Of a stretch of 64,000 bases of DNA, positions 46,801 through 57,264 are shown one piece after another; the stretch's first letter is position 1; every line of letters begins with the position of its first letter. The DNA lies in NCBI GenBank assembly GCA_037693485.1, contig CM075354.1:158931501-158995500 (forward strand). Reading direction: 5' to 3'. A program made the translations under genes and the position numbers. This stretch comes from Kitagawia praeruptora. Its lineage: Eukaryota > Streptophyta > Magnoliopsida > Apiales > Apiaceae. The notes beneath the pieces are model-generated. The model was not told the DNA's origin. It ran no database searches and was given only the letters and a program-made list of their open reading frames with translations.

Positions 46801-47684
46801 GATTCACCTTTGCATAACCTTTATTTCCCCATCTACGCCCCCATGTATTACGTATCTTCAAATAATCTTTGCCGTTCTCGTTACCAACTCCTACAACTAC
46901 TACTGAATGGGATGAATACTTATGTTTGGGAGGATGAGGCTTCTCATCATAAACATTATCACCTTTGTGAGACCCGAATCCAGTACAAGTATGACAGTCC
47001 TTCCCATTGCAATAGTACATACTAGCATGCACAACTCCTTTGTAAAGAATGTTTGTCAGCAACTCTATATTAAGCATACAATTTTCCTCGCGCTTTATAT
47101 GATTGAACCCCTTAATAAAGATACGTTCTCCTCTACTCTCACCATCTCATTAAACTCACTTACATTAAAAGTTGTTGCTGTACATCTTCTCTTATTATCT
47201 GGTTCAACCTTATAGTTTTCTAACAATGCGATACCTTTTTCTTGTACGTATGGAAAAGCTTCTGCAGGGTTGCATCCATAAGTTCCGTTCTCCTCTATTT
47301 TTATTTTAGGTCGTGTAAAACCATTCACAATTCTTTCTTCTCCAAGGCCAATATAAGAATATTCCCAATCTACCAAGTCTTGTGGTGAAGTCCGAATTTT
47401 AGCGAGGTCTGTTATGGATGGATTGTCTATGGAGTAGTTCAAACTTGTGGTACAGGCAAGTGCATAAACCCAACTGCACATTCTGTTTCCTTGTGATTCC
47501 ACAGGTATAGAAGCAATAACGCGAGGTCTGTTATGGATGGATTGTCTATGGAGTAGTTCAAACTTGTGGTACAGGCAAGTGCATAAGCCCAACTGCACAT
47601 TCTGTTTCCTTGTGATTCCACAGGTATAGAAGCAATAACGCTGCTCTTCTCTGTCCAGTCCACTAGTACTTGATTCTGCAACAT
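46801..47684 (-). pseudogene. Papain-like cysteine protease fragment, nucleophile replaced
   Basis: Minus-strand exon. A TTGCAG acceptor precedes NQVLVDWTEKSSVIASI near 47,679, the start of the mature C1A enzyme. The active-site block reads QGNRMCSWAYA where the family has Q-G-x-C-G-S-C-W-A-F. Aligned on the Trp, the nucleophile Cys is Ser. The His (HSVVVVGVG) and Asn (RNTWG) blocks survive, up to NKGYAKVN, where the copia LTR starts. A 119-bp tandem duplication (47402-47639) shifts the frame, and there is another break near 47,085. The prodomain exon is absent. These enzymes act in vacuoles or the apoplast; this copy cannot. Confidence 0.85.
47402..47639. repeat. 119-bp tandem duplication within the protease fragment
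   Basis: Units start GCGAGGTCTGTTATGG at 47402 and 47521 and differ at one position noticed (CATAAACCC versus CATAAGCCC). 119 is not a multiple of three, so the frame is lost. Both copies include the active-site block. Confidence 0.95.
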
Positions 47685-47828
47685 ATAAAATTTACAAATT
47701 AATTAATTAATTAAAAAAGTAAGATATATAGGTATTCTTTTTACTTATTATTATAGTTATATATAGAAATTAAATCAACATGCTATACAATAACACAAGA
47801 ATGAAAAGTGTACATGCCTTGTAATGAC

Positions 47829-48390
47829 CAGTGTTGCGAAAAGCGCAAATCGGACCTAAGCGGTGGGATGACCTTCTAGCGCTTAAGCGGTTAAGCGGTT
47901 TTAAAAGCGGATCATTAATCGGATTATAAATAATTATATATTTATAGAATTAAATATAATATTATTTTTTTTTAAAAAAAACTAACATTCATATATGATA
48001 TAACATATTATGATAAAAATTAAATCTAGTAAACTCTACATTCACAAAGTCATAATGTACTTAATCATAATGAACTTAGAAAATACAAACTTCATAATTA
48101 TCATAATACGAGATTCGAAAGATAGAAAGATAGATTGTAGCATTCTTTCAGAAAGACGGAAACATATGCATTCTTTCACCATCCTTTATAATTTTTTATA
48201 ATTTTTTTATAATTTAATTTTTTTTTTAATTCATCCGCTTAATCCGTTTTTGACCCGCTTAATCCGGGTCTTTGACCCGCTTAATCCCGCTTAAACCCAA
48301 AAAATGCTTAAATCCCGATTTTGCTAAAAGCTAGGCGTTTTATCCCCGATTCCGCTTAAGCGGCCGCTTAATGCGCTTTTCATAACAGAG
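47829..48390. mobile_element. hAT non-autonomous element, 562 bp
   Basis: Perfect 8-bp duplications GTAATGAC lie at 47821-47828 and 48391-48398. The ends are CAGTGTTGCGAAAAGCGC and, on the other strand, CTCTGTTATGAAAAGCGC. The interior has repeated GCTTAATCCG/CGGATTAAGC words on both flanks. It is a longer relative of the MITE at 30000-30267 and lies just upstream of the protease fragment. Confidence 0.93.
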
Positions 48391-48440
48391 GTAATGACGA
48401 CACATTACGTCAAAATTGTGTTGGCTTAACGGACTCTTTA

Positions 48441-49062
48441 GAGCATCTCCAACGGGATGCAACTGTTAGCAATATTTCCTAGCTGACACATAATTTTACC
48501 TAATATCTAGAAAATGGGCTTCTCCAAGGGAGCCCATCAGTTAGCAAAAATTTTAGTTGACACCGATATGTCATCTATATTTGTTGATCAATCAGCTGTC
48601 ATCTAAAAATATCCACGTCACCTGCTGCTTGATTACTTCCCGCTACTTCAATTGGCTGTTAATTTATCTATAAAAAAAATTATATTTTGATGAGAAAATA
48701 ATTTATATGTTATTTTTTGCTAAAAAAATATGAAGTTTTTATTTTAAAATATTTTTAGAAAATTGGGGATGAAATTAAATTTAAAAAAATGTACAATTTG
48801 TATTATAAAATAAAACTACTTTAATTAATTAAATAACATATATCCTTGTATATATGAAACTTTTATTTGACTGAATTTGACAATAGTAAAATAACATATT
48901 TTCAAATAATAAAATATTTAAATTAATTAAATAGCATACATATTAATGTAAAAAGTTTATTTGATTGAATTTTTTTTAAAAAAATATTTTTGAGTTTTAT
49001 CCCGAATAAATAATTACTATTTGAAAATATAGCCGTTAGGATTTCAAAAATAATAAAGTAAT
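48441..49062. mobile_element. MITE left part, split by element E
   Basis: It starts GAGCATCTCCAACGGGATGC. The other end, CCCTTGGAGATGCTC, is at 52700, beyond the copia insertion. GCTAACAGTTATAGCTA-like words near both ends are also inverted. Excluding element E, the MITE is about 757 bp. No clear target duplication was found. Confidence 0.7.
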
Positions 49063-49602
49063 TAAAGTAAAATAAAACCTACAATATGTAATATGTATAT
49101 GTATAAAGATAAAATTGTTTATGGGGTTCCGGAGAGAGGATTGAACAAGCTCTATTTTTTAGTGCTTTTTCTTGGTAGGAATACACCTCTATATGTAGGC
49201 AAAACATCCAATTCCTCCACCCCATAACAAAATAACTGCCCAATAAATACACAATCAATATAGTAATTACGTAAGTATGTAACTCCCATATTTATTACTT
49301 TTGTAACTCCCACATTTTTAATCTTAATTTGTATTTCTTTTATTTGATAAAGTTAGTCAAATATAACATCTCCCACTTGACTTCTTTGTCAAATCTTTTT
49401 CAAACTCCCACTTTCCGTAGGATCTATAACTATTAAATCTATCTCAAATACGCACTCTTATTATTGATCATAGTGCACTTATAATTGCCACAACTTACAT
49501 CCAATCAAACCAACATCTTCCATTTGACGTCTTTGCCAAATATTTCTAGTGACCATCACTTTCAAACAATCTATGTTGCCACTTTTACCTTTTCCAACAC
49601 AT

Positions 49603-49797
49603 TTAATTAAGTTTCTTTTTTTTATTTTTTTTATTTTTTTTAACTTCAACTCCACCAAAATTAAATAAACATCCCGAAGTTGAATTCTTTTTACCAATAT
49701 CACCATCGATACTTATATCGCAATAAACAATAAATCCAAGCACGTCTGCTTGATTCACCAATTTGTTACACAACGTACTCTTCATGTACATGATCAT
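49603..49797 (-). pseudogene. Copia RNase H remnant in element E
   Basis: The minus strand reads LVNQADVLGFIVYCDISIDGD, then KKNSTSGCLFNFGGVEV, matching the copia RNase H block G-x-x-D-A-D-W-A-G-D-x-D-x-R-x-S-T-S-G-Y. Catalytic residues are altered and the frame ends in an A/T-rich run. Confidence 0.75.
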
Positions 49798-50543
49798 GAT
49801 CCTCCTTACAGCCTCTCACTAGGCTCAAGCAAAATTGCTTCACAATCCACTTACAAAATTAACTAAAAATGTCAAGTCAAGTCAATCGATTACACAACAT
49901 AAAATACATCGAACTTCTGACTACTTGCACATAATACATTCAGTGGTTCCTTTTCCGAATTATCATTTTTCCCATTACCAATAGGGTTATCGCCGGACTG
50001 CAATTCTGCATCCAAAACAATTAAACATTTTACTCAAATTCCTTCTTTTGGCTCATATTCAATATTCAAATTATTTTCGTTAAATTTGAATTCTTTGAAC
50101 TTCTCAATTTTCACACACATTTCTCGAATTTATAAATATTCATAGTTGCAACCCCAACTTTTCAATTCAAACTCAGTGTTCCCCTTTATCCCTTATAAAC
50201 CGGATTCTTGGAACATATGAAATTTCTCCAATATCTTTCATCCTAGATTTCTAAATGAGATCCCACAATTTAACTTTTCCTTCTCATTTTTCTCTAACAA
50301 CTTACCATCAAAATATACGTTATAATCGTAAATGAACTCCCATTTCCAAAAAATACAGACACAACTGTCTAATTCTTTTCTCGACATAAAATTCCCAATT
50401 TTTTTTATATTACAGTGGATCACACAACTGTCACTTTTATTTCAATTCCATGAAATAAAATTATTTCGATTTCTCGGTTCCCTCGCTACAAAAAATTTCA
50501 CATAATAGTTTTTCATCCACTCAATTGGATTTTAAAACATTTC

Positions 50544-50840
50544 ATATTCAATAAAATAATTCATTACCAATATTCAGATGCGACTCATTATTCTTGATCG
50601 ATCTTATTAAACAAATCATAAAATACTCGTTTCAAAAAAATAGTTAATTTTCGTGCTCTCCATTACGAGCGACAAAAACAACTATTTTCTCTATATTCAA
50701 TAAAATAATTCATTACCAATATTCAGATCCGACTCATTATTCTTGATCGATCTTGTTAAACAAATCATAAAGCACTCATTTCAAAAAATAGTTAATTTTC
50801 ATGCTCTCCATTACGAGCGACAAAAACAACCATTTTCTCT
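50544..50840. repeat. 149-bp tandem duplication in element E
   Basis: ATATTCAATAAAATAATTC and the following sequence to ACGAGCGACAAAAACAAC occur twice, offset by 149 bases, with about six differences. A third partial start lies at 50841. Confidence 0.85.
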
Positions 50841-52565
50841 ATATTCTAAGCATTTCTTGTTCAAATAAAAATTCAATATATTTTCTAATAATAATATCAA
50901 AATTATATTGATACATTTTCTCATTCTTATAGAAAACAACAAATTCTTATTTATTTGATTCCGGACACTTGTCCCAATTTTATTATCTTTTCCGCTCTCT
51001 ATTCTAAGAGCCATTAAATTTTCTCAAATGCTATATCGTTTATTTCAACAATAAATTTCAAATTGTACTTAAACAATTTATTTCTTATTTTCTTGCTCCA
51101 TTCAATATAATTGGAGTCATTCAATTTCTCAAAAATAATTTAATTCCCATTTTTGACACGCAATTAATAGCGACCAAAACTTTATTTCCTTTTTATGTAC
51201 TCAAATTCCGAGTATTACTAGAACTTTCTCTAGTATAATATAATTTATATATTTTTAATAATAAGTTTCAAATTATTTAAAATAATTTATTTCTCATTAT
51301 TCGACTACACCAATAAATTTATGTTTCACTTGCTCTATATTCCGAGCAATATTAAAATTTTCTTTTAAAACAATACCGTCTGTTTCAACGACAAATTCCA
51401 GTTCTCGCACAATCCAATAACAAACCATTTAATAAAATAGAATAACAAAACCAAAATAAAAAACAATACATGACTTACTAATTAAACACGGAAGATATAA
51501 AAAAAACTACCAGAGAGATGGCAAAAGATACTTAACCAACAAATTTATATTAGCACTATAAAAACAAGCAGGACAACAAAAAGAATATAAAGACATGACA
51601 TGAAAAAAAAAAAAAATTAAACGCAACACTACCAGATAAGCAAGTTGGAAAAAAAAACAACACCACAAATAAAAATTAGAATGGTCGAAAAAGACTAACA
51701 CAAGAAACCCACTCATCAGCAATATTAATAAAGACAGTTAACAATACTCCGATAAAGAAAAACAAAATCGCCAAAAAAGGATATAGTTTACAGAGTAACC
51801 ACGCACGAGGATGACGCGGCCAACGAAAACAATCCAAATAACCTGTGATCTCTTGGCCAACACAAAAAACAAAGGTTAGTAAACAAAGAAAATGAAAAAC
51901 AAGATAATCAATTATGAGAGAGGAAGAAACAATAAATAAATGAGTTCAAAATCGAATGGATTCAAAATTCAATCCTCTTGTAGGCTATAGACTGGAGCAC
52001 TAGGGATGCAGAGTCAGAGACGTCTTGTCAATACGTGAGAAAAATAAAAACAGAGCCCAATACGGAAAGGACAAGTTGGGCAGAGAAAACCCAAAAATGG
52101 TGTTATCTTTAAACCGGATTTGAACCAAAAGATCACCACGAAAAAAACTCCGCGATGCATAAAAACAAACCGAGCAAGACAGATCCACAAGTGTAGCATC
52201 AACAAATTGAATCGAAAAATTATCATCCAAAATTCAAATTGTCTCTGATACCAATGAAGTAAAATAAAACCTACAATATGTAATATGTATATGTATAAAG
52301 ATAAAATTGTTTATGGGGTTCCGGAGAGAGGATTGAACAAGCTCTATTTTTTAGTGCTTTTTCTTGGTAGGAATACACCTCTATATGTAGGCAAAACATC
52401 CAATTCCTCCACCCCATAACAAAGTAACTGCCCAATAAATACACAATCAATATATTAATTACGTAAGTATGTAACTCCCATATTTATTACTTTTGTAACT
52501 CCCACATTTTTAATCTTAATTTGTATTTCTTTTATTTGATAAAGTTATTCAAATGTAACAGTAAT

Positions 52566-52700
52566 AGATTTTTAAATATAGCTAACGTTTATAGCTAACA
52601 CCGCTAGAGGACACAAGCTTACAGGTTCAGCAAATTTAACTTAATCATCTATTTTTCTGATTTTAGCTAACAGTTATAGCTATCTCCCTTGGAGATGCTC
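52566..52700. mobile_element. MITE right part, split by element E
   Basis: It continues the MITE interrupted at 49062 and ends CCCTTGGAGATGCTC, the inverted match of GAGCATCTCCAACGGG at 48441. Confidence 0.7.
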
Positions 52701-53052
52701 GAGCCTCCCTATTATTTTGGCAACTTTCCTAAGTTTTTTCTCCAACTCCTCCGTGTATTTGTCAAAAAAAGTGATTTTACACATAACAAAATCTTCGTCA
52801 TCGCCATGTATAGGTATTGTGTCATTGAAATCGATTGTGATGAGCTGCGAAAAAAGAACAAGATAATATTTATTATACATATAGAGAAAAGACAAAAATA
52901 ATATTTATTATACTCCTTACAATATTCACGCAAATCAAATATAGATATATTCGACAAAAATAAAAGATATAATAAACAGAAAGAAAATAGTTATACCTTA
53001 ACATCCTTCTCGATAATTTGAGCAATTTGTGTAGTTGTTTCACGTTTTATTT
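52701..53052. other. No gene recognised
   Basis: AT-rich. Three overlapping short frames (70-81 codons) on both strands have no recognisable domains. A minus-strand reading around 52,700-52,890 (DEDFVMCKITFFDKYTEELEK) is the most protein-like and could be a small exon remnant, but I cannot identify it. Confidence 0.35.
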
Positions 53053-53549
53053 TGTTGGGGAGTTGGGTGATAACTTAGATTTTTCTGAAGTCGTGTGAAC
53101 ACTTTCAGATTGAAGTTATTTGTGGTTCACCCAAATAATTCAATCGGATAAAATCAGAAATTCTGCAAGAAGAGAGAATGTATTTTGCTGTGTATTTCAA
53201 AATGAACCTATATGTAAAATGATCAATGCCACACCCATTTATAGATGTCAACAGATGTGTCTTTTGCCAATAGACACACCTCAAGATGTGTCTTTTCCAA
53301 TAGACACATCTCATTTCCAACAGTCATGTCCAATGCCAATAGACACACCTCAAGATGTGTCTTTTCCAATAGACACATCTCATTCTAACAGATGTGTTTG
53401 ATGCCAATAGACATGTCTCATAAGCAATAATTCTGAAATCATAACGAACTCGAACAGAGCATGCACTCCGCATTCTCCCGACTTGTTCGATGTAACATTA
53501 CGATTACATTGATCAACTAGCCAATCCAATTACACTAAAATATCCAACA
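53053..53549 (-). mobile_element. Element D: copia 3' LTR, 497 bp
   Basis: On the plus strand it runs TGTTGGGGAG to ATATCCAACA, so the two ends TGTTGG/CCAACA are a perfect short inverted repeat. The purine tract on its right (minus-strand AAAATGGGGGAGGAT, 53550-53564) shows that this is the downstream LTR of the copia element whose pol is at 62116-63846. The upstream LTR is beyond the right edge. Confidence 0.8.
53253..53419. repeat. Hairpin repeats AGATGTGTCT/AGACACATCT in the LTR
   Basis: AGATGTGTCT, an 8-10 base spacer ending CCAAT, then AGACACATCT occurs twice perfectly (53284 and 53353, period 69). Three further imperfect copies lie around them. Each unit is a 6-10 bp stem-loop. Confidence 0.85.
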
Positions 53550-53564
53550 ATCCTCCCCCATTTT
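53550..53564 (-). other. Polypurine tract of element D
   Basis: The minus strand reads AAAATGGGGGAGGAT directly before the TGTTGG start of the LTR. Confidence 0.8.
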
Positions 53565-53682
53565 AGCGTAATCCATGATTAACTAAACAAAATCACAACA
53601 AACGACAAATTTATGCATAAATGAAATATCATGACGATTGAATTTCACATTAGTATATTACACATTCCAAATATTCGAATAT

Positions 53683-55304
53683 TGTTATGCTAAACTCACG
53701 CAAGCGCACGTAGTCACAAGTAATACAATTAAAGTTCGTTCCACAGAGATCTTGGTTAAGTTTTACTCAGAAAATATGTCTATGCAATAATGTATGGTTT
53801 TAATTCACTGCTAAGAAAATAACAAATAGGGTTTGATTAACTAAATTAAACTAAGATGCAAATTAATAACTAACAATTAACTAATTAACTAGAGTTAAAA
53901 TCGAATTACTTATATGAGAATAAACATGGAATCCTAGTTTCATTATCTACTTCACTTAGAGTTGCAGCCTTCGATTAAAACATGCGATGGTTTTGATATC
54001 TGATCGAACAACACGAAAAGAGTAAAAGTTACCTCTCGGTATACTAGTACCAATCTAAGCATACATCCACAAAAGAGATAGAAGATGAATAGGCACCTAT
54101 TATGTTTAGACCCTATATCTCTATAGAATTTGAAAACATAAAGGTTGAAGCACAAGTTATCCACTTAGATCACATAGGGTAGCATAATATCTCTATTCAT
54201 GCCACAAATCATGATGCTTAACATCAACCTATCCTATGCTAGCATGGCAAGTTCTAAATCTCAAGATCCACTCTCGTTTAGCAAGAGATTAACAATTCAA
54301 TTTAGATGTTAGCTACGCATCTAAAAGCATTAAGATTAACCATACGAGGATATCAAGAATTCACCACACATAAATCTCTAAGGCATACAAACTACTAAGC
54401 TACATAGATAAATCCACTAGGATCCCACAATAACGATTAGTTCATAATCGAACCTTTCGTCACCATGGGATTAGACGAAAGCATGGTAGTAAACAAGATA
54501 AAGAAGATGAATAAATCAATAATAGAATAAGGTTTAGTGAACAAATCCGTGAAAGTAACAAGCATCCAAAAGATACGCCTCCACAAAGGAATACAAGAAA
54601 AACTATATCTAGATCTTCTTGTCGTCACGATCCTCGCCTTGGCTTCTCTCTCTCGTGCTCTGAACGAAATTTGTGTGTAGGATGTGTAGATGATTATTTT
54701 TCTGTGCCCCAAGGTGTGTATTTATAGCCCCCAAGTGCCTCCTTGACCAAGCGATTACCGTTTTTGAAATAGGATAGAATTCCGGTAATTTTCCATCTTT
54801 AATTGAAATAGAATTGCAATTCCCATGTTTAGAACTGATTCTAGAACCTTCAAACCGTCCCAAGTGATTGCCATATGAATTAGGAGAAGAAAACGGCAAT
54901 TTCCTAATTAAAAACTGATTCCAGGAAAGTTTCTGCCGGTCTCCGCGCGGCCGCGCGCGCCCTAGGCCAATTCCACCGCGCCCGCGCTCAAGGTTTCTTC
55001 AGTATTCTGCCTGCGCGCCCGCGCGCAATATAGGCTTGTCCTGGCGCGCCCGCGCCCAGGGTTTACTGCACATGCTGATTTCCTTTTGCTATCCTGATTT
55101 CACCTCCACTTTTGAATGCAACTCTAAGCACTTATTCTTCTGAGCTTAAAAACACGTATAACACTGAAATTTCCACACTTGCACCTAGAATTATATCCTG
55201 CACAATTTCTCACAAAACACATTAAAACACACCAATACTTGAGATACAAAACACCAATTTAAGCCGAAATAGAATGATCCAAGTGGATATAAATCCACTT
55301 ATCA
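53683..55304 (-). mobile_element. Element C: 3' LTR, 1,622 bp
   Basis: TGTTATGCTAAACTC to CCACTTATCA on the plus strand. It repeats at 60092-61713 with a constant offset of 6,409. I found a single difference (C at 54937, T at 61346). AATAT lies on both outer flanks (53678-53682 and 61714-61718) as the target duplication. Confidence 0.96.
54937..55060. repeat. Four GCGCGCCCGCGC-type islets in the element C LTR
   Basis: GC-only runs such as GCGCGGCCGCGCGCGCCC, CCGCGCCCGCGC and GGCGCGCCCGCGCCC are spaced about 35-40 bases apart in otherwise AT-rich sequence. The same block lies at 61346-61469 in the other LTR. Confidence 0.85.
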
Positions 55305-55317
55305 CACCCCCAAACTT
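55305..55317 (-). other. Polypurine tract of element C
   Basis: The minus strand reads AAGTTTGGGGGTG immediately before the LTR start TGATAAGTGG. Confidence 0.85.
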
Positions 55318-55323
55318 AAACCG

Positions 55324-55341
55324 ATGCTTGTCCTCAAGCAT
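55324..55341 (-). other. AGGA-tetraloop hairpin before the polypurine tract
   Basis: ATGCTTG TCCT CAAGCAT is a perfect 7-bp inverted repeat; the transcript loop is AGGA. Twelve bases separate it from the G5 of the purine tract. Companion hairpins lie at 57132-57151 and, in element B, at 12779-12798. Confidence 0.75.
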
Positions 55342-57131
55342 AAACAAACAAAATATATACAACTAGCTAGTACCACTTCCGTAGGTGATCACGGTTGCAT
55401 TTGGCATATGCAACAAGCCCTTTAAACCCCTAGGCAGCCCTAGTGGACGAGTAAGGTCTCGTGAGGGCCTATAGCGAATGTACCCACAAAATCCATTTAA
55501 CCTAATGCAATGCAATGCATGAATGCAACTACTATGCAAATGCAATTAATCTAATTTACCATACCTTCAAATCCTCTCATGCCATATCAACTTAAGAATC
55601 AAAGTAAATATGCAATGTCTTGGTGTCGAAAGTGCAAGTATTCACATAGTCTACTCAATGAACATGCATAAGTTCTCACAAGCCCATGTCAAGTGTAAGA
55701 ATAAGTTAGTAAACATGCTAAGCCTACAAGAGTACATCTTTGAGACAAAACTCGGGATCTCATACGCAAAAACAAGCAAACACTCACAATCCACTCACAA
55801 AAGAATATTCACTCAAGAACAAGGGTAAGTGTATCACTCAATTCCAACAAAATCATAAGCATGCTTGACATTTGGTATCAATCTAACTCTTAACACAACA
55901 TACATCAATGACGATAATCAAAAGGTCTTTAATTGGGTTGTAATGGGGCTAGGGACAAGGTATGTCAAATAAGCCAAAACAGGTGAAGTGTCAAAAGCTA
56001 GCAAGTACCATAATACATCATACACAACACCCTATTTTCCCCCCACATAATTTTACTAAGACATACACTCGACTAGTCGACTGAAATAGGATCGCAACAA
56101 ACACAAACATGCTCTCATAATATATATATTTTTTTTTCTCTTTTTTTTTTCTTTTCTCTTTTTTTTTTTTTTTTTTCATTTTTTTTTCATTTTTTTTTTC
56201 TTTTTTTTTTTTCTTTTTTTTTTCTTTTTCGAGAGCTAAATAGAACACAAACAATAAATAATAACAATAACAATGATCCCATAATTTATTACATATGTCG
56301 ACTATCAAGTAAACAAACCAAACCCAATTTTCAATATTTCCCCCAAAAGTATGACCAACAATAAACCCCTCCTTGCACACCTTATTACTCCCTTAAGCAC
56401 TCTACTAGCCTTTGACAATGTGGGTTCAAATTAATGTAAGGCCAATACAAGAAAAAGGTCTAGGCAAGTAATGTGGTATGTCACCGAAAAAATAGGATTA
56501 AGCTCAACGGGTTAACTAATTGATCATGTAGACATGGTGTGGTAATATGGGAAAATATGTGGTTAATCCTAATTGCCTTTATCATTTAAATCGTCAAATA
56601 ATGTCATGCGTTTCAAGAAAGACCTCAAACAACTGCTAGCAATGCAAACAATCTGTGGACACTCAAGCAAACGAATAAATTGCAAAAAATATGCAATAAG
56701 GCTCAAAATCTCACTTGGTGGAAAAAACATACTCAATCCCAAGCAAAAAAAATCTCTCTAATGCCCCCAACTTGTATTCAAAGCATGCAAACTAAATCAT
56801 CTTGCACATATTCATGTCCTTCTAATCACTTACAACATTCAATAAGTCTACTAGCTTCAACTTACTAGTGTATGTGTGTGCACAAGAACAAAGCATATCA
56901 CTTCTCAATCAAAAGCGTCAACAACACAAAATTCCTATTAAGCATGGGTGCAAATGCAAACTATTATGAACTCACATGATATACGAACAAAAAAAAACAG
57001 AATGTCCTATATGAAACAAACGTAGATAACACGAACATAAAATGCATGACTTACACTAATATGCAAAACATGATATCCTACATGAACACATAAATATTAC
57101 ACATAAACTACGCATCCCCCAAACTTGAAAG
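55342..57131 (-). other. Element C: non-coding tail
   Basis: About 1.8 kb without a supported gene. 56,120-56,230 is nearly pure T with scattered C on the plus strand (poly-purine in the transcript); the Lys-rich frame over it is an artefact. 56,630-56,950 resembles 12,330-12,650 of element B. Reverse transcriptase and integrase, expected here in a complete Athila, are absent. Confidence 0.75.
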
Positions 57132-57151
57132 ATTCAATGTCCGCATTGAAT
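57132..57151 (-). other. CGGA-tetraloop hairpin beside an internal purine tract
   Basis: ATTCAATG TCCG CATTGAAT is a perfect 8-bp inverted repeat; the transcript loop is CGGA. Eleven bases further in the RNA comes AAGTTT-flanked GGGGG (57114-57118 on the plus strand as CCCCC), a second purine tract like the one at the LTR. Confidence 0.75.
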
Positions 57152-57201
57152 GGAAGTAAATACGAGGGATCGCAGAAAACATACCTGAAAACACCGAAAC
57201 A

Positions 57202-57219
57202 CATGGGTTGCCTCCCACG
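57202..57219 (-). other. AGGCAA-loop hairpin after gag-pro stop
   Basis: The transcript reads CGUGGG AGGCAA CCCAUG, a 6-bp stem with one G-U pair, 45 bases after the gag-pro stop. It matches 13770-13787 of element B, where the same pair is U-A. Confidence 0.75.
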
Positions 57220-57264
57220 AAGCGCTGTCGTTAACGTCATTTAGCCGGACAAATATGATTCAAA

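Larger units (their letters stand above)
49063..52560 (-). mobile_element. Element E: decayed copia, 3,498 bp
   Basis: Two 306-bp LTRs (49063-49368 and 52255-52560) differ at five positions noticed, about 1.6 percent. GTAAT duplications lie at 49058-49062 and 52561-52565. On the minus strand the primer site TGGTATCAGAGAC (52241-52253) and purine tract GAAGTCAAGTGGGAGA (49369-49384) give the orientation. No intact gene remains. 49603-49797 still shows copia RNase H (STSGCLFNFGG). Much of the interior is AT-rich and unrecognisable. One LTR end has changed TG to TA. Confidence 0.93.

Noticed and set aside
53952..54899. Frames of 70-96 codons repeated at 60,361-61,308
   Set aside because: Identical because they lie in the two LTRs of element C; no domains.
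56018..56380. Lys-rich minus frame of 120 codons
   Set aside because: Produced by the poly-T/C tract at 56,120-56,230; no other support.
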